Positions 20,112 through 30,243 of a stretch of DNA of 64,000 bases are shown here, piece after piece (the first letter of the stretch is position 1; each line of letters opens with the position of its first letter). The stretch comes from Ignatzschineria ureiclastica. Lineage in GTDB: Bacteria; Pseudomonadota; Gammaproteobacteria; Cardiobacteriales; Wohlfahrtiimonadaceae. A model generated the notes under the pieces. That model saw only the letters and a program-made list of their open reading frames with translations. It had not been told where the DNA came from and searched no databases. The translations under genes and the position numbers were made by a program. The stretch is taken from the NCBI RefSeq assembly GCF_003121845.1, contig NZ_QEWQ01000001.1, forward strand, positions 434,001 to 498,000. The letters run 5' to 3'.

Positions 20112-20294
20112 CTACTGTTCTACTTTAAGTAAGTAAGCTACTTTGTTAATCATCCCCATATTTTCAGGTGTATTTAACACCTCAACTGTATGATGAAGAC
20201 GTCTTAAACCTAAGCCTCTAACACAATCACGATGTGATTGTAAGCGACTATTAGTGCTCTTTACAAGAGTGACTTTAATCGTTTTCTGCGTCAT
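20112..20294 (-). CDS. rpmD: 50S ribosomal protein L30
   Basis: 60 aa, single ferredoxin-like domain; TIKVTLVKS at the start and [13 protein letters not shown] in the middle are the L30 signature. 3 bases after rpsE in the spc operon. Confidence 0.97.
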   Translation of the reverse strand: MTQKTIKVTLVKSTNSRLQSHRDCVRGLGLRRLHHTVEVLNTPENMGMINKVAYLLKVEQ

Positions 20295-20297
20295 AAC

Positions 20298-20816
20298 TTA
20301 CCCTCTGATCTCTTCGACAGTTTTACCGCGTTTAGCAGCAATCTCTTCAGGTGTTAACATCGCGCTTAATCCTTTGATTGTTGCTTGAACAACGTTCACA
20401 GGATTACGAGAGTTTTGACATTTTGCAAGTACATCTTTTACACCCGCAACTTCAAATACTGCACGCATCGCACCACCGGCAATTACCCCTGTACCTTCTG
20501 ATGCTGGTTGCATATAAACACGAGCAGCATTATGTGTACCAGTTACAGAGTATTGTAATGTACCACCATTCAGTGAAACATTTTTAATATTTCTTTTTGC
20601 TTGTTCAATTGATTTCTTGATAGCAACAGGTACTTCTTTTGCTTTCGCATAGCCGTAACCTACTTTACCATTACCATCACCCACAACTGTTAGTGCAGCA
20701 AAAGCAAATTGTCTACCACCTTTTACTGTTTTAGAAACTCGATTAACAGTTACAAGCTTCTCTTGATAGCCATCACTTGCTACAGCTACATTTTGATTTT
20801 CAACTTTTGTAGTCAT
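20298..20816 (-). CDS. rpsE: 30S ribosomal protein S5
   Basis: 172 aa. N-terminal S5 double-stranded RNA-binding domain ([21 protein letters not shown]...[16 protein letters not shown]) and the C-terminal S5 fold with [19 protein letters not shown]. Contributes to decoding accuracy and mRNA entry. Standard spc-operon position. Confidence 0.98.
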   Translation of the reverse strand: MTTKVENQNVAVASDGYQEKLVTVNRVSKTVKGGRQFAFAALTVVGDGNGKVGYGYAKAKEVPVAIKKSIEQAKRNIKNVSLNGGTLQYSVTGTHNAARVYMQPASEGTGVIAGGAMRAVFEVAGVKDVLAKCQNSRNPVNVVQATIKGLSAMLTPEEIAAKRGKTVEEIRG

Positions 20817-20831
20817 CTATTTCCTTCCTTA

Positions 20832-21185
20832 TTAAAACTCTAATCCAGCTTCTCTAGCTGCATCTGCTAGAGCTTTAACGCGGCCATGATACTTAAATCC
20901 AGAACGATCAAAAGCAACATTTTTAATACCAGCTGCTTGCGCTTTTGCTGCAATGTCTTTACCTACTGCAATCGCTGCTTCAACATTACCAGTACCTTTA
21001 ACTTGTGATTTAACATCAGCAATTAAAGTTGAGCTTGCAACTAAAACTTTGTTCTCAACGCCACTAATAATTTGCGCATAGATATGTCTTGGAGTTCTGT
21101 GAACAGTTAAACGATCAACCTTTAACTCTCTCATTTTGATACGAGCCTTAAGGCTTCTTCTGTATCTTGCATCTCTTTTTTTCAT
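20832..21185 (-). CDS. rplR: 50S ribosomal protein L18
   Basis: 117 aa from the ATG at 21185 ([21 protein letters not shown]), the normal L18 length; an upstream GTG would add three residues but sits within the AGGTGAG ribosome-binding site. Binds 5S rRNA. C-terminus [25 protein letters not shown] is typical. Confidence 0.97.
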   Translation of the reverse strand: MKKRDARYRRSLKARIKMRELKVDRLTVHRTPRHIYAQIISGVENKVLVASSTLIADVKSQVKGTGNVEAAIAVGKDIAAKAQAAGIKNVAFDRSGFKYHGRVKALADAAREAGLEF

Positions 21186-21194
21186 TGTTCTCAC

Positions 21195-21731
21195 CTATTT
21201 TTTCTTAACTTCTTTCAATGAAACAACTTCATCTGAGTAACGAACACCCTTACCTTTATATGGTTCTGGTGGACGATATGCTCTGATCTTAGCTGCAACT
21301 TGACCCACTGCTTGCTTATCAACACCTTTAATCACAATTTCAGTTTGTGTAGGCGTCTCACAAGTTACACCTTCAGGCATAGCGTGAGCGATAGGATGAG
21401 AGAAACCAAGAGTAAGATTAAGCGTTGCACCTTGTGCTTGCGCTCTGTAACCAACACCATTAAGAATAAGTTTTCTCTCAAAACCTTGAGATACACCTAC
21501 TACTAAGTTGTTTACTAATGAACGCATAGTACCGGCAATAGCATAACTACCTTTGCTTTGTACCAAATCTGGAACGATTTCTAATTCATTCCCTTCTTGT
21601 TTAATTCCTACTGATGAATGCAATTGTAAATCATGCTCACCTTTAGGACCTTTTGCTTTTACGTTATTACCAGAGATTGTGACTTCAACACCCGCTGGCA
21701 CAGTAATAATCTGCTTAGCTACACGTGACAT
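21195..21731 (-). CDS. rplF: 50S ribosomal protein L6
   Basis: 178 aa, two tandem L6 domains; [12 protein letters not shown] in the first and the C-terminal signature [16 protein letters not shown]. Lies between rpsH and rplR in the spc operon; binds near the sarcin-ricin loop. Confidence 0.98.
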   Translation of the reverse strand: MSRVAKQIITVPAGVEVTISGNNVKAKGPKGEHDLQLHSSVGIKQEGNELEIVPDLVQSKGSYAIAGTMRSLVNNLVVGVSQGFERKLILNGVGYRAQAQGATLNLTLGFSHPIAHAMPEGVTCETPTQTEIVIKGVDKQAVGQVAAKIRAYRPPEPYKGKGVRYSDEVVSLKEVKKK

Positions 21732-21744
21732 CCGAACCTCCTAA

Positions 21745-22143
21745 TTAAGCAACAACGCAGATTACTTCACCACCGAGCGACAAAGATCTCGCTTTATGGT
21801 CAGTCATCATGCCTTGTGAAGTTGAAACAATAGCAATACCCAAACCACCTAAAATTTGTGGAAGACTGTGTTTATCACGATAAACACGAAGACTTGGTTT
21901 ACTAACTCTTTCGATACGCTCAATAACTGGCTTACCTTGATAATATTTCAACGCAAGAACAAGCTTCTTATCAGACACTTTCTCACCCGTTGTTTTAATA
22001 TCAGCAATATAGCCTTCTTCAAGAAGTACGTTTGCAATAGATTGTTTTAAGTTAGAGAATGGAATCTCTACTTCTGTTTTTTCAGATATTTGTGCATTAC
22101 GAATGCGAGTCAACATATCTGAAATAGGATCGTGCATACTCAT
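21745..22143 (-). CDS. rpsH: 30S ribosomal protein S8
   Basis: 132 aa from the ATG at 22143 ([16 protein letters not shown]), which has GTAGGAG upstream; the longer frame from 22161 would add six non-conserved residues and overlap rpsN. C-terminus [26 protein letters not shown] is the S8 signature. In E. coli S8 represses the spc operon at the rplX-rplE junction, which is altered here. Confidence 0.97.
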   Translation of the reverse strand: MSMHDPISDMLTRIRNAQISEKTEVEIPFSNLKQSIANVLLEEGYIADIKTTGEKVSDKKLVLALKYYQGKPVIERIERVSKPSLRVYRDKHSLPQILGGLGIAIVSTSQGMMTDHKARSLSLGGEVICVVA

Positions 22144-22154
22144 TAATAATTCTC

Positions 22155-22460
22155 CTACCAACTAGATTTTCTTAAGCCAGGAATATCACCACGCATAGTG
22201 ATTTCTCTTAACTTGTTACGACCAAGACCAAACTTACGATAAACACCATGTGGTCTACCTGTAATGCTACAACGTCTACGACGTCTAGATGGAGAAGAAT
22301 CTCTTGGTAACTTCTGTAATGCTACTACCGCAGTCTCTTTCTCTTCTGCTGTAGCATCTGCACTAATAATAATTTTCTTTAATTGTTCGCGTTTCGCAGC
22401 GTATTTTGCAACTAATTTTGCACGCTTTTTCTCGCGATTAACCATTGATACTTTAGCCAT
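22155..22460 (-). CDS. rpsN: 30S ribosomal protein S14
   Basis: 101 aa, long zinc-free form: [20 protein letters not shown] at the N-terminus and [20 protein letters not shown] in the middle, with no CxxC pairs. Between rplE and rpsH. Confidence 0.98.
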   Translation of the reverse strand: MAKVSMVNREKKRAKLVAKYAAKREQLKKIIISADATAEEKETAVVALQKLPRDSSPSRRRRRCSITGRPHGVYRKFGLGRNKLREITMRGDIPGLRKSSW

Positions 22461-22477
22461 AATATCCTGCTTTATAA

Positions 22478-23020
22478 TTAATTACGAAATGGGAAGTTGA
22501 AAGCACTAAGAAGCGCTTTTGCTTCTTTATCAGTTTTTGCTGTTGTCGCGATACTAATATCCATACCACGTACTGCATCAACTTTTTCATATTCGATTTC
22601 AGGGAAAACGATCTGTTCTTTAATACCAAAGTTATAGTTACCGCGACCATCAAAAGAACGAGCGCTTACACCACGGAAATCTCTTACGCGTGGTAAAGAG
22701 ATATTGATCAAACGATCTAAAAACTCATACATTGTTGTACGACGAAGTGTTACACGGCAACCTACAGGCCAACCATCACGAATTTTAAATCCAGCAACAG
22801 ATTTTCTAGACAACGTTACTTGCGCTTGTTGACCAGAGATAGCAGTCATTTCTGCAACTGCAAAATCCATCACTTTTTTATCGAGAACGGCTTCACCAAC
22901 ACCCATATTTAATGAGATTTTAGTGATTTTAGGTACTTCCATAGGATTAGTGTAGCCAAACTCTTCAATGAGCTTTGGAACTACAACTTCATCATAATAT
23001 TGCTTTAATCTTGCTTTCAT
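22478..23020 (-). CDS. rplE: 50S ribosomal protein L5
   Basis: 180 aa from the ATG at 23020 ([17 protein letters not shown]); a start 12 bases up is possible but GAGGAAT precedes the chosen one. Contains [19 protein letters not shown] and [20 protein letters not shown]. Binds 5S rRNA and the P-site tRNA. Unlike the usual tight rplX-rplE junction, about 195 bases separate it from rplX; a promoter-like site lies in that gap. Confidence 0.97.
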   Translation of the reverse strand: MKARLKQYYDEVVVPKLIEEFGYTNPMEVPKITKISLNMGVGEAVLDKKVMDFAVAEMTAISGQQAQVTLSRKSVAGFKIRDGWPVGCRVTLRRTTMYEFLDRLINISLPRVRDFRGVSARSFDGRGNYNFGIKEQIVFPEIEYEKVDAVRGMDISIATTAKTDKEAKALLSAFNFPFRN

Positions 23021-23104
23021 GATATTCCTCAATGCCTAACGGATATGTCTTTTAACGCGATACATCCTATTGGACACAGTAATTATTTATAAAATGAGCT
23101 GGCT

Positions 23105-23133
23105 ATGATACCAAAAGCATCGAGAATAGCCAA
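23105..23133 (-). promoter_or_regulatory. Candidate promoter for rplE and the rest of the spc operon
   Basis: On the minus strand TTGGCT (23128-23133) and TATCAT (23105-23110) are exactly 17 bases apart, and TGG before the -10 box makes it an extended -10. It points into rplE, 85 bases away. The same DNA forms a 7-bp inverted repeat (TGGCTAT 23100-23106 / ATAGCCA 23126-23132) followed on the plus strand by seven T. That is terminator-like but in the direction opposite to the genes. Confidence 0.5.
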
Positions 23134-23215
23134 CTTTTTTTACACTATGTTTTAAAATCTAATAAAGAGCATCTATATTAATTTCTCAATCATTACAGAT
23201 ACTCTATCTAGATTT

Positions 23216-23449
23216 TTATTTTGAAGCTTCAGGACTGTGAAGTTTAACGTTTGAAATGTCGATAAAAGACTCTTGCTCAACACGACCACCTTCAATCCCT
23301 AACTGAGGATTAGGTTTTACATGTTTGATTACTCTGTTAGCGCCAGCTACTTTTACACGACCGTCTTTAACTTCTAATACAGTACCGCGATGCCCTTTAC
23401 TATTTCCGGTAATTACTACAACTTCATCACCTTTACGAATCTTTGCCAT
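23216..23449 (-). CDS. rplX: 50S ribosomal protein L24 (short form)
   Basis: 77 aa, begins MAKIRKGDEVVVITGNSKGHRG (KOW motif) and ends shortly after FIDISNVKLHSP. The C-terminal 25 or so residues of the roughly 104-aa gammaproteobacterial L24 (the DRVGF...VRFFK part) are absent. In another frame just after the stop, 23173-23223 encodes LDRVSVMIEKLI and then a stop, which looks like a frameshifted remnant of that tail. L24s of this length occur in epsilonproteobacteria, so the protein can still function. Followed by an unusual 195-base gap before rplE. Confidence 0.92.
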   Translation of the reverse strand: MAKIRKGDEVVVITGNSKGHRGTVLEVKDGRVKVAGANRVIKHVKPNPQLGIEGGRVEQESFIDISNVKLHSPEASK

Positions 23450-23467
23450 ATTTAAAAAACCTCTTGA

Positions 23468-23836
23468 CTAGATAACTTCAGGTGCAAGCGAAATAATTCT
23501 CATAAACTTATCACCACGTAACTCACGAGTTACTGGGCCAAAGATACGAGTTCCGATTGGATCCAAGTTATTATTAAGAAGAACTGCAGCATTACCATCA
23601 AACTTGATCAAAGATCCATCTTGACGACGAACACCTTTACGAGTTCTTACAACAACTGCATTGTACACGTCACCTTTCTTCGCACGTCCACGAGGAATTG
23701 CTTCTTTTACAGAAACTTTAATAACATCTCCAACGGTTGCATAGCGACGATGTGAACCACCAAGAACTTTGATACACATTACTTTACGTGCACCAGAGTT
23801 ATCAGCAACATCTAAAACTGTTTGCATCTGAATCAT
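23468..23836 (-). CDS. rplN: 50S ribosomal protein L14
   Basis: 122 aa, begins [20 protein letters not shown], ends EVI as expected; conserved [24 protein letters not shown]. Binds 23S rRNA at the subunit interface. 2 bases after rpsQ, then 18 bases to rplX. Confidence 0.98.
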   Translation of the reverse strand: MIQMQTVLDVADNSGARKVMCIKVLGGSHRRYATVGDVIKVSVKEAIPRGRAKKGDVYNAVVVRTRKGVRRQDGSLIKFDGNAAVLLNNNLDPIGTRIFGPVTRELRGDKFMRIISLAPEVI

Positions 23837-23838
23837 TA

Positions 23839-24108
23839 TTAACCCCTCGCTTCTTCAACGACGCGTACTAAGTCCCAAGTCTTTTTCTTAGAAATAGGAC
23901 GCACTTGTTTGATCTCTACGACATCACCAATATTACATGTATTCGCTTCATCATGCGCATAGAACTTAGTTGAGCGTTTTACATACTTTTGATATTTAGG
24001 ATGCTTAACTAATCTTTCTACATATACAGTAATGGTTTTATCACTTTTATTTGAAACTACTGTACCGATCACAGTACGAGCATGTTGTTGTTCAATAGCA
24101 GTAGTCAT
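23839..24108 (-). CDS. rpsQ: 30S ribosomal protein S17
   Basis: 89 aa, OB-fold: [42 protein letters not shown], and the C-terminal [16 protein letters not shown]. The ATG overlaps the rpmC stop as TAATG. Last gene of the S10 operon in E. coli numbering. Confidence 0.98.
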   Translation of the reverse strand: MTTAIEQQHARTVIGTVVSNKSDKTITVYVERLVKHPKYQKYVKRSTKFYAHDEANTCNIGDVVEIKQVRPISKKKTWDLVRVVEEARG

Positions 24109-24317
24109 TATTTACCACCCTCTTCTTTTTCACCAAGTACTGTGTTAATTCTCGCGATTTCTCTACGAGACTCTTTGAACTGGTGAGACTTCTCGAGCTG
24201 ACCAGTTGCTTTTTGCATACGAAGGTTAAATAAACCACGTTGCAATTGAAGTTTTTCTTCTCTTAACTCATTAACAGACTTCTCTCTTAATTGAGTTGCT
24301 TTAGATACTTTACTCAT
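24108..24317 (-). CDS. rpmC: 50S ribosomal protein L29
   Basis: 69 aa from the ATG at 24317 ([19 protein letters not shown]), preceded by AGGTGAGGG; a GTG further up adds four residues. Two-helix hairpin protein with the [21 protein letters not shown] signature. Sits at the tunnel exit and contacts trigger factor with L23. Confidence 0.97.
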   Translation of the reverse strand: MSKVSKATQLREKSVNELREEKLQLQRGLFNLRMQKATGQLEKSHQFKESRREIARINTVLGEKEEGGK

Positions 24318-24332
24318 GAATACCCTCACCTA

Positions 24333-24746
24333 TTAAAGAACTGTACGTTCAGCAAACGCTGTTTTAACAGATAGCTTTGCAGAAGCAAGTCTAAATGCTT
24401 CACGAGCAACAGTTTCCGTGACACCTTCAATTTCAAAAAGTACACGACCTGGTTGAACTTTTGCTACCCAGTATTCAACGTTACCCTTACCACTACCCAT
24501 CCGGACTTCTAATGGTTTACCAGTAATTGGCACATCAGGAAATACACGAATATAAACTTTACCACCACGACGGATATAACGAGTAATCGCACGACGTGCT
24601 GCCTCGATTTCACGAGCATTGATGCGTCCATTTTCAGTAGATTTTAATCCGAACTCGCCAAAATCTACTTTATTACCTGCTGCCGCAACCCCACGGTTAC
24701 GACCTTTACGCATTTTTCTAAATTTAGTACGTTTTGGTTGCAACAT
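24333..24746 (-). CDS. rplP: 50S ribosomal protein L16
   Basis: 137 aa, [19 protein letters not shown] start and the [23 protein letters not shown] and [19 protein letters not shown] signatures. Near the A-site tRNA elbow and 5S rRNA. 2 bases after rpsC, typical S10-operon spacing. Confidence 0.98.
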   Translation of the reverse strand: MLQPKRTKFRKMRKGRNRGVAAAGNKVDFGEFGLKSTENGRINAREIEAARRAITRYIRRGGKVYIRVFPDVPITGKPLEVRMGSGKGNVEYWVAKVQPGRVLFEIEGVTETVAREAFRLASAKLSVKTAFAERTVL

Positions 24747-24748
24747 GA

Positions 24749-25441
24749 TTACTCACCTTTCCTTCTTCTGTTTCTTTTCTTAGGTGCCGCTTCTTCCTGC
24801 TCTACTGCAAGGTAATCAAATACTTCACCTTTGTAGATCCAGACTTTAACACCCAAGATACCATAAGTTGTTAACGCTTCAGCTGTTCCGTAGTCGATAT
24901 CCGCACGGAATGTATGCAATGGCACACGACCTTCACGATACCACTCAGCACGTGCAATTTCAGCACCGTTTAAACGACCTGATACATTTACACGAATCCC
25001 TTCAGCACCTAAACGCATAGTATTTGTTACAGCACGGCGCATTGCACGTCTGAACATTACACGGCGCTCTAATTGTTGCGCGATACCTTCAGCAACAAGA
25101 TATGCATCTAATTCAGGTTTTCTGATCTCTTGAATAAGAACATGTACAGGACAACCCATGATTTTAGAAAGTTCTTTGCGAAGTACTTCGATGTCTTCAC
25201 CTTTCTTACCAATCACAACACCAGGTCTAGCTGTATGAATAACAACTTGTGCAGACTTTGATGGACGGCTGATATGAATTTTAGAAACCGCAGCACCTGC
25301 TAATTTCTTTCTCAAATACTCTCTAACTCTAAAGTCAGATTCAATAAACTCAGGGAAGGCTTTAGAATCCGCGTACCAACGCGAATTCCAGTCTTTTGAG
25401 ATCCCTAAGCGTATACCGGTTGGATTTACTTTTTGACCCAT
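24749..25441 (-). CDS. rpsC: 30S ribosomal protein S3
   Basis: 230 aa. [20 protein letters not shown] start, KH domain with [18 protein letters not shown] (GxxG loop), and the C-terminal domain with [21 protein letters not shown]. The tail ends in [10 protein letters not shown]. Part of the mRNA entry-site helicase with S4 and S5. Confidence 0.98.
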   Translation of the reverse strand: MGQKVNPTGIRLGISKDWNSRWYADSKAFPEFIESDFRVREYLRKKLAGAAVSKIHISRPSKSAQVVIHTARPGVVIGKKGEDIEVLRKELSKIMGCPVHVLIQEIRKPELDAYLVAEGIAQQLERRVMFRRAMRRAVTNTMRLGAEGIRVNVSGRLNGAEIARAEWYREGRVPLHTFRADIDYGTAEALTTYGILGVKVWIYKGEVFDYLAVEQEEAAPKKRNRRRKGE

Positions 25442-25456
25442 TTTGACTTACTCCTA

Positions 25457-25789
25457 TTAAGCTTCAGCAACGACTACAGTGATATGACTGGTCTTCTTGA
25501 GGATGCGGTCACCACGGCCTTTAGCACGTGCACGCATTCTTTTAAGAAGAGGACCCTCATCAACCATAATTGTTTTCACAAATAGGTTATCGATGTCTGC
25601 TCCAAAGTTATTCTCAGCATTATCCATTGATGAAATTAATACTTTACGAATTAAACCTGCAGCTTTTTTATCACTGAATTGTAATAAAGTAAGTGCACGA
25701 TCAACAGGTAACCCACGTACCTGATCTGCAACTAAGCGCGCTTTCTGAGGAGAAATTCGCGCATTGCGGTGTATTGCTCTGCTTTCCAT
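25457..25789 (-). CDS. rplV: 50S ribosomal protein L22
   Basis: 110 aa; [19 protein letters not shown] and [21 protein letters not shown] are the conserved segments, the second on the loop that lines the exit tunnel and can carry macrolide-resistance changes. No anomaly in that loop by eye. Confidence 0.98.
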   Translation of the reverse strand: MESRAIHRNARISPQKARLVADQVRGLPVDRALTLLQFSDKKAAGLIRKVLISSMDNAENNFGADIDNLFVKTIMVDEGPLLKRMRARAKGRGDRILKKTSHITVVVAEA

Positions 25790-25803
25790 AATATATCTCC
25801 TTA

Positions 25804-26076
25804 TTAACGTGCTTTTTTATCTGCAGCATGACCACGATAAGTACGAGTAAGTGCAAACTCACCTAACTTATGACCAATCATGTTTTCAGTAATTAAAATC
25901 GGCACATGAATTTTGCCGTTATGAACAGCAATTGTAAGTCCAATCATTTCCGGAAGGATCATTGAGCGACGAGACCAAGTCTTGATAGGACGACGGTTGT
26001 TTGACGCTACTGCTTCATCTACTTTCTTTTGTAGATGATGATCGATAAATGGACCTTTCTTTATAGAACGTGGCAT
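25804..26076 (-). CDS. rpsS: 30S ribosomal protein S19
   Basis: 90 aa, [19 protein letters not shown] start and [21 protein letters not shown] end. Located in the 30S head. 14 bases from rplV. Confidence 0.98.
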   Translation of the reverse strand: MPRSIKKGPFIDHHLQKKVDEAVASNNRRPIKTWSRRSMILPEMIGLTIAVHNGKIHVPILITENMIGHKLGEFALTRTYRGHAADKKAR

Positions 26077-26099
26077 ATTTTACCCTTTATTCGATGTAA

Positions 26100-26924
26100 T
26101 TATTTAGTACGACGGCGAACAATATATTTACTTGTGCGCTTATTAGTACGTGTTTTATAACCTTTAGTTGGTTGACCCCAAGGCGTTACAGGATGTCTAC
26201 CACCTGATGAACGACCTTCACCACCACCATGAGGATGGTCTACCGGGTTCATTGCCGCACCACGAGTTTGTGGACGAACACCTAACCAACGTTTTGCACC
26301 TGCTTTACCAAGTACGCGAAGGCTATGTTCACCATTACTCACTGTACCAATTGTCGCTTTACAATCAGAGAGAACTTTACGAATCTCACCTGAACGAAGA
26401 CGCAATGTTGAATATGCACCCTCTTTTGCAATTAACTGTACAGATGCACCAGCAGAACGTGCAAGTTGCGCGCCTTTACCTGGCTTCATTTCCACACAGT
26501 GAACAGTAGTACCGATCGGAATATTACGAAGTGGAAGTGAGTTACCTGCTCTAATAGGCGCATTCGAACCTGCAAACAGTACATCACCTACTTCTACTTT
26601 TTGTGGCGCAATAATATAACGACGCTCACCATCCACATAGCAAAGTAATGCAATATGTGCAGTACGATTTGGATCGTATTCGATACGCTCAACTTTCGCT
26701 GGGATATTCTCTTTATCACGTTTAAAGTCAATTAAACGATAGTGCTGTTTATGACCACCACCGCGATGACGAGAGGTAATTCTACCATCATTATTACGAC
26801 CACCAGTGCTGTGCTGACTTGCTAAAAGCGGTGCATAAGGTTTACCTTTGTGCAAACCTGGAGTAACAACTTGAATTAACCCGCGACGGCCCGGTGAAGT
26901 TGGTTTTGCTTTTTTTATACTCAT
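26100..26924 (-). CDS. rplB: 50S ribosomal protein L2
   Basis: 274 aa. [20 protein letters not shown] in the first domain, [20 protein letters not shown] in the second, and the C-terminal [27 protein letters not shown] loop with the functional His at the peptidyl-transferase side. Its ATG overlaps the rplW stop as TAATG. Confidence 0.98.
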   Translation of the reverse strand: MSIKKAKPTSPGRRGLIQVVTPGLHKGKPYAPLLASQHSTGGRNNDGRITSRHRGGGHKQHYRLIDFKRDKENIPAKVERIEYDPNRTAHIALLCYVDGERRYIIAPQKVEVGDVLFAGSNAPIRAGNSLPLRNIPIGTTVHCVEMKPGKGAQLARSAGASVQLIAKEGAYSTLRLRSGEIRKVLSDCKATIGTVSNGEHSLRVLGKAGAKRWLGVRPQTRGAAMNPVDHPHGGGEGRSSGGRHPVTPWGQPTKGYKTRTNKRTSKYIVRRRTK

Positions 26925-27232
26925 TACATATCACCTAAAAAATCAATTTCATCTTCCCCGTCAGCAAGAGTAACGTAAGCTTTCTTCCAATCTTGCTTGA
27001 CACCCATATGACGACCAAATGATTTGCGCTTACCTTTTTGATTAAGCACAGTTACTTTCGCGACTTTACGATTGAATAGTAATTCAACTGCATCAGCAAT
27101 CTCTTTCTTATTCGCATCTTTTAATACACGAAAAGTTACTTCACCATTAAGCTCTTCTTGGCGTGCTGTTTTTTCAGACGCATGAGGAGCAATGATCACT
27201 TTCATTAATCTTTCTTTAACATTTAGACTCAT
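26924..27232 (-). CDS. rplW: 50S ribosomal protein L23
   Basis: About 102 aa from the ATG at 27232, which overlaps the rplD stop as [25 protein letters not shown] then matches L23 length. Another ATG at 27205 (MKVIIAPH) is possible but would lose the N-terminal helix. C-terminal [20 protein letters not shown] is the L23 signature. Docking site for trigger factor and SRP. Confidence 0.96.
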   Translation of the reverse strand: MSLNVKERLMKVIIAPHASEKTARQEELNGEVTFRVLKDANKKEIADAVELLFNRKVAKVTVLNQKGKRKSFGRHMGVKQDWKKAYVTLADGEDEIDFLGDM

Positions 27233-27837
27233 GCTAACCACTCCTTAACTGCAACAAGCGCCTGTTTAGTCATTACCACTTTATCAAAACGCACTAGGCT
27301 AACCGGATCAATCGCTTCAACATCAAGCAAAAGAACATGTGGAACATTTCTTGCACTTAGGTATAAAGGAAAATCTACCGCTTCCGTGACTATTAACACG
27401 CTTCTACTTTCAATATTTAAGCCCGCAAGCTTCTCAATGAACGCTTTTGTTTTAGGCTCAGCTACTGTGAAATCTTCCACAACAACTAATCTTTCACTTC
27501 TAATTAACTCAGAAAGAATGTTAAGCATTCCCGCTTTATACATTTTCTTGTTAATTTTTTGACTCCAATTTTGTGGCTTAGCAGCAAAAGTTACACCACC
27601 GCCTCTCCAAATTGGGTTACGTTTACTACCAGCACGAGCACGACCCGTTCCTTTTTGTCTCCAAGGTTTAGCAGTACTTCCTGCTACCTCTGAACGTGTT
27701 TTTTGTGCACGTGTACCAGCTCTACCACCTGCTTGATACGCAGTTACAACTTGATGAACCAATGCTTCGTTGAAATCACGAGCAAATTGCGCTTCATCTA
27801 ATTCAACTGGAGATCCGCCAATTACTTGAATTTCCAT
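27229..27837 (-). CDS. rplD: 50S ribosomal protein L4
   Basis: 202 aa. Contains the exit-tunnel loop [39 protein letters not shown] region. In E. coli L4 represses its own operon through the rpsJ leader; that leader is missing here (see the terminator before rpsJ), so such control may be lost or different. Overlaps rplC (TAATG) and rplW (ATGA). Confidence 0.98.
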   Translation of the reverse strand: MEIQVIGGSPVELDEAQFARDFNEALVHQVVTAYQAGGRAGTRAQKTRSEVAGSTAKPWRQKGTGRARAGSKRNPIWRGGGVTFAAKPQNWSQKINKKMYKAGMLNILSELIRSERLVVVEDFTVAEPKTKAFIEKLAGLNIESRSVLIVTEAVDFPLYLSARNVPHVLLLDVEAIDPVSLVRFDKVVMTKQALVAVKEWLA

Positions 27838-28490
27838 TACGCCTTACCTCTTTTCACTTTAATTGCAGGAGACACAACAACATCTGACCCCTTAGATCCT
27901 GGGACAGCACCCTTAATGAGAAGTAAGTTGCGCTCTGTATCTACGCCAACGATTTCAAGGTTTTGAGCTGTTCTGCGAACTGCACCCATATGCCCTGACA
28001 TTTTTTTGCCTTTGAAAACACGACCAGGATCCTGACATTGACCAATTGATCCAGGAACACGATGTGACAATGAGTTACCATGCGTATTACGTTGACCAGC
28101 AAAGTTATGACGTTTAATTGTACCAGCGAAACCTTTACCTTGTGTAATACCTGAAACGTCGACTTTTTGTCCCGCTTCAAATAATTCTACAGTTAACTTT
28201 TGTGCAATTTCAAACTCAGCAACTTGTGTTGCATCAAGACGGAACTCCCAAAGCGAACGGCTTGAAGTAATTCCTGCTTTAGCAAAATGACCATCTAATG
28301 ATTTTTTCTTTTTGCTTGAGTATTGAGGACCATGCGCGACTTGAATTGCGCTGTAGCCATCGACATTTTCTGTTTTAATTTGAGCAATTTCATTGTTTTC
28401 GATTTGCACAACAGTCACTGCTAGTGAGCGACCATCTTCACCAAAAACTCTACTCATTCCGAGTTTTTTTCCGATTAATCCTACTGCCAT
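27837..28490 (-). CDS. rplC: 50S ribosomal protein L3
   Basis: 217 aa; [17 protein letters not shown] start, [17 protein letters not shown] and [20 protein letters not shown], including the Gln that is methylated in the family. The 78 bases between rpsJ and rplC hold a small hairpin (GAAGGT/ACCTTC at 28528-28544) of unknown meaning. Confidence 0.98.
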   Translation of the reverse strand: MAVGLIGKKLGMSRVFGEDGRSLAVTVVQIENNEIAQIKTENVDGYSAIQVAHGPQYSSKKKKSLDGHFAKAGITSSRSLWEFRLDATQVAEFEIAQKLTVELFEAGQKVDVSGITQGKGFAGTIKRHNFAGQRNTHGNSLSHRVPGSIGQCQDPGRVFKGKKMSGHMGAVRRTAQNLEIVGVDTERNLLLIKGAVPGSKGSDVVVSPAIKVKRGKA

Positions 28491-28568
28491 TTTAATAACC
28501 TCAATTAAATAATAATAAAAACGAGAGGAAGGTTGGCGACCTTCATCGCGGACAAACCCCTTTAGGAA

Positions 28569-28880
28569 TTACCCTAAACGAATTTGCACATCCACACCAG
28601 CAGCTAAGTCAAGCTTCATTAAAGCATCCACTGTCTTATCTGTTGGATTTACGATATCCATAAGTCTCTTATGGGTTCTTAACTCATATTGATCACGCGC
28701 ATCTTTATTTACATGCGGTGAAGTCAATACAGTGAAGATTTCACGTTTGATAGGTAAAGGAATAGGACCTTTAACCTGCGCACCAGTGCGCTTAGCTGTT
28801 TCAACAATCTCTTTAGCTGACTGATCGATTAAACGATAGTCAAATGCTTTAAGGCGAATTCTAATTCTTTGATTATCCAT
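28569..28880 (-). CDS. rpsJ: 30S ribosomal protein S10
   Basis: 103 aa, [20 protein letters not shown] start and [30 protein letters not shown]. Also serves as NusE in antitermination. First gene of the S10 operon; only 53 bases separate it from tuf, and a strong terminator fills most of that space. Confidence 0.98.
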   Translation of the reverse strand: MDNQRIRIRLKAFDYRLIDQSAKEIVETAKRTGAQVKGPIPLPIKREIFTVLTSPHVNKDARDQYELRTHKRLMDIVNPTDKTVDALMKLDLAAGVDVQIRLG

Positions 28881-28892
28881 ACTACTCTCATT

Positions 28893-28929
28893 TTAAAAAT
28901 CCTAGGCTCAAAAAGAGCCTAGGAAAAAA
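28893..28929 (-). terminator. Strong terminator between tuf and rpsJ
   Basis: CCTAGGCTC and GAGCCTAGG form a perfect 9-bp stem with a 5-base loop (28901-28923), flanked by A/T tracts on both sides; on the minus strand it is followed by ATTTTTAAAA. It ends the str operon 5 bases after the tuf stop and stands only about 20 bases before the rpsJ start codon. Confidence 0.9.
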
Positions 28930-28933
28930 TTAA

Positions 28934-30124
28934 TTATGCAATAACTTTAGCTACAACGCCCGCACCAACGGTACGACCACCTTCACGAATTGCGAAACGT
29001 AAACCTTCATCCATAGCGATTGGGTTAATCAACTCAACAACCATTTTCACGTTATCGCCAGGCATAACCATTTCTACGCCTTCAGGTAACTCAACTGAAC
29101 CAGTTACGTCTGTAGTACGGAAATAGAATTGTGGACGGTAACCTTTGAAGAATGGAGTATGACGACCACCTTCTTCTTTAGAAAGAACGTATACTTCTGC
29201 TTCAAATTTTGTATGTGGCTTGATTGAACCTGGTTTTGCTAATACTTGACCACGTTCAACATCTTCACGTTTAGTACCACGAAGAAGAACACCTACGTTA
29301 TCCCCTGCTTGACCTTGATCAAGAAGTTTACGGAACATCTCAACACCTGTACAGGTTGTTTTTTGTGTAGGACGGATACCAACGATCTCTAACTCTTCAC
29401 CAGTCTTAACAACACCAGTCTCAACACGGCCAGTTACAACTGTACCACGACCTGAGATTGAGAATACATCTTCGATTGGCATAAGGAAAGGCTTGTCGAT
29501 TTGACGCTCTGGAAGTGGAATCCAGCTATCAAGCGCATCAAGTAATTTTTTGATTGCAGGTACACCAATCTCAGACTCATCGCCTTCAATTGCTTTAAGT
29601 GCTGAACCTACGATTACTGGAGTATCATCGCCAGGGAATTCATACGCATCAAGAAGTTCACGAACTTCCATCTCAACTAATTCGATTAACTCAGCATCAT
29701 CAACCATATCTGCTTTGTTTAAGAACACAACAATATATGGAACGCCTACTTGGCGAGATAAAAGGATGTGCTCACGAGTTTGTGGCATAGGACCATCTGC
29801 AGCTGAACAAACAAGAATTGCGCCGTCCATTTGTGCCGCACCAGTGATCATGTTTTTAACATAGTCAGCATGCCCTGGGCAGTCAACGTGCGCATAATGG
29901 CGTAATGGTGATTCATATTCTACGTGAGAAGTAGAGATTGTAATACCACGTTCTCTCTCTTCTGGCGCATTATCGATCTGATCGTATGCACGAACATTCG
30001 CACCTGAAGACTCATTACCCACTTTAGTTAAAGCAGCTGTTAAAGTAGTTTTACCATGGTCAACGTGACCAATTGTACCGACGTTTACGTGCGGTTTATT
30101 ACGACTAAAAGTTTCCTTTGACAT
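28934..30124 (-). CDS. tuf: Elongation factor Tu
   Basis: 396 aa GTPase that delivers aminoacyl-tRNA. G1 GHVDHGKTT, switch II region [16 protein letters not shown]4 NKADMVD, then domains II and III ending in [13 protein letters not shown]. In the str operon after fusA, but a hairpin with a T tract lies between them. Whether a second tuf copy exists cannot be seen from this window. Confidence 0.98.
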   Translation of the reverse strand: MSKETFSRNKPHVNVGTIGHVDHGKTTLTAALTKVGNESSGANVRAYDQIDNAPEERERGITISTSHVEYESPLRHYAHVDCPGHADYVKNMITGAAQMDGAILVCSAADGPMPQTREHILLSRQVGVPYIVVFLNKADMVDDAELIELVEMEVRELLDAYEFPGDDTPVIVGSALKAIEGDESEIGVPAIKKLLDALDSWIPLPERQIDKPFLMPIEDVFSISGRGTVVTGRVETGVVKTGEELEIVGIRPTQKTTCTGVEMFRKLLDQGQAGDNVGVLLRGTKREDVERGQVLAKPGSIKPHTKFEAEVYVLSKEEGGRHTPFFKGYRPQFYFRTTDVTGSVELPEGVEMVMPGDNVKMVVELINPIAMDEGLRFAIREGGRTVGAGVVAKVIA

Positions 30125-30152
30125 ATTCTAATACCCCAATTTTTTAAAGAGC

Positions 30153-30182
30153 TAAAAACAAGCTCTACATTATAGAGCTTGT
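30153..30182 (-). terminator. Terminator or attenuator between fusA and tuf
   Basis: On the minus strand ACAAGCTCTA and TAGAGCTTGT pair perfectly (10 bp, 5-base loop) and are followed by TTTTTAGC. It lies in the 119-base fusA-tuf gap, 62 bases after the fusA stop. Tuf must therefore be reached by read-through or from its own promoter; I could not place one with confidence. Confidence 0.7.
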
Positions 30183-30243
30183 CTCTTAGATTGCAAACTA
30201 TTATTTCAACTAATTGTTTTTTAGAGCGACTAACTCTTAAAAA

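Noticed and set aside
23100-23141. Plus-strand intrinsic terminator in the rplX-rplE gap
   Set aside because: The hairpin and T run are real, but no plus-strand gene lies upstream to be terminated. I report it only as part of the promoter-like site.
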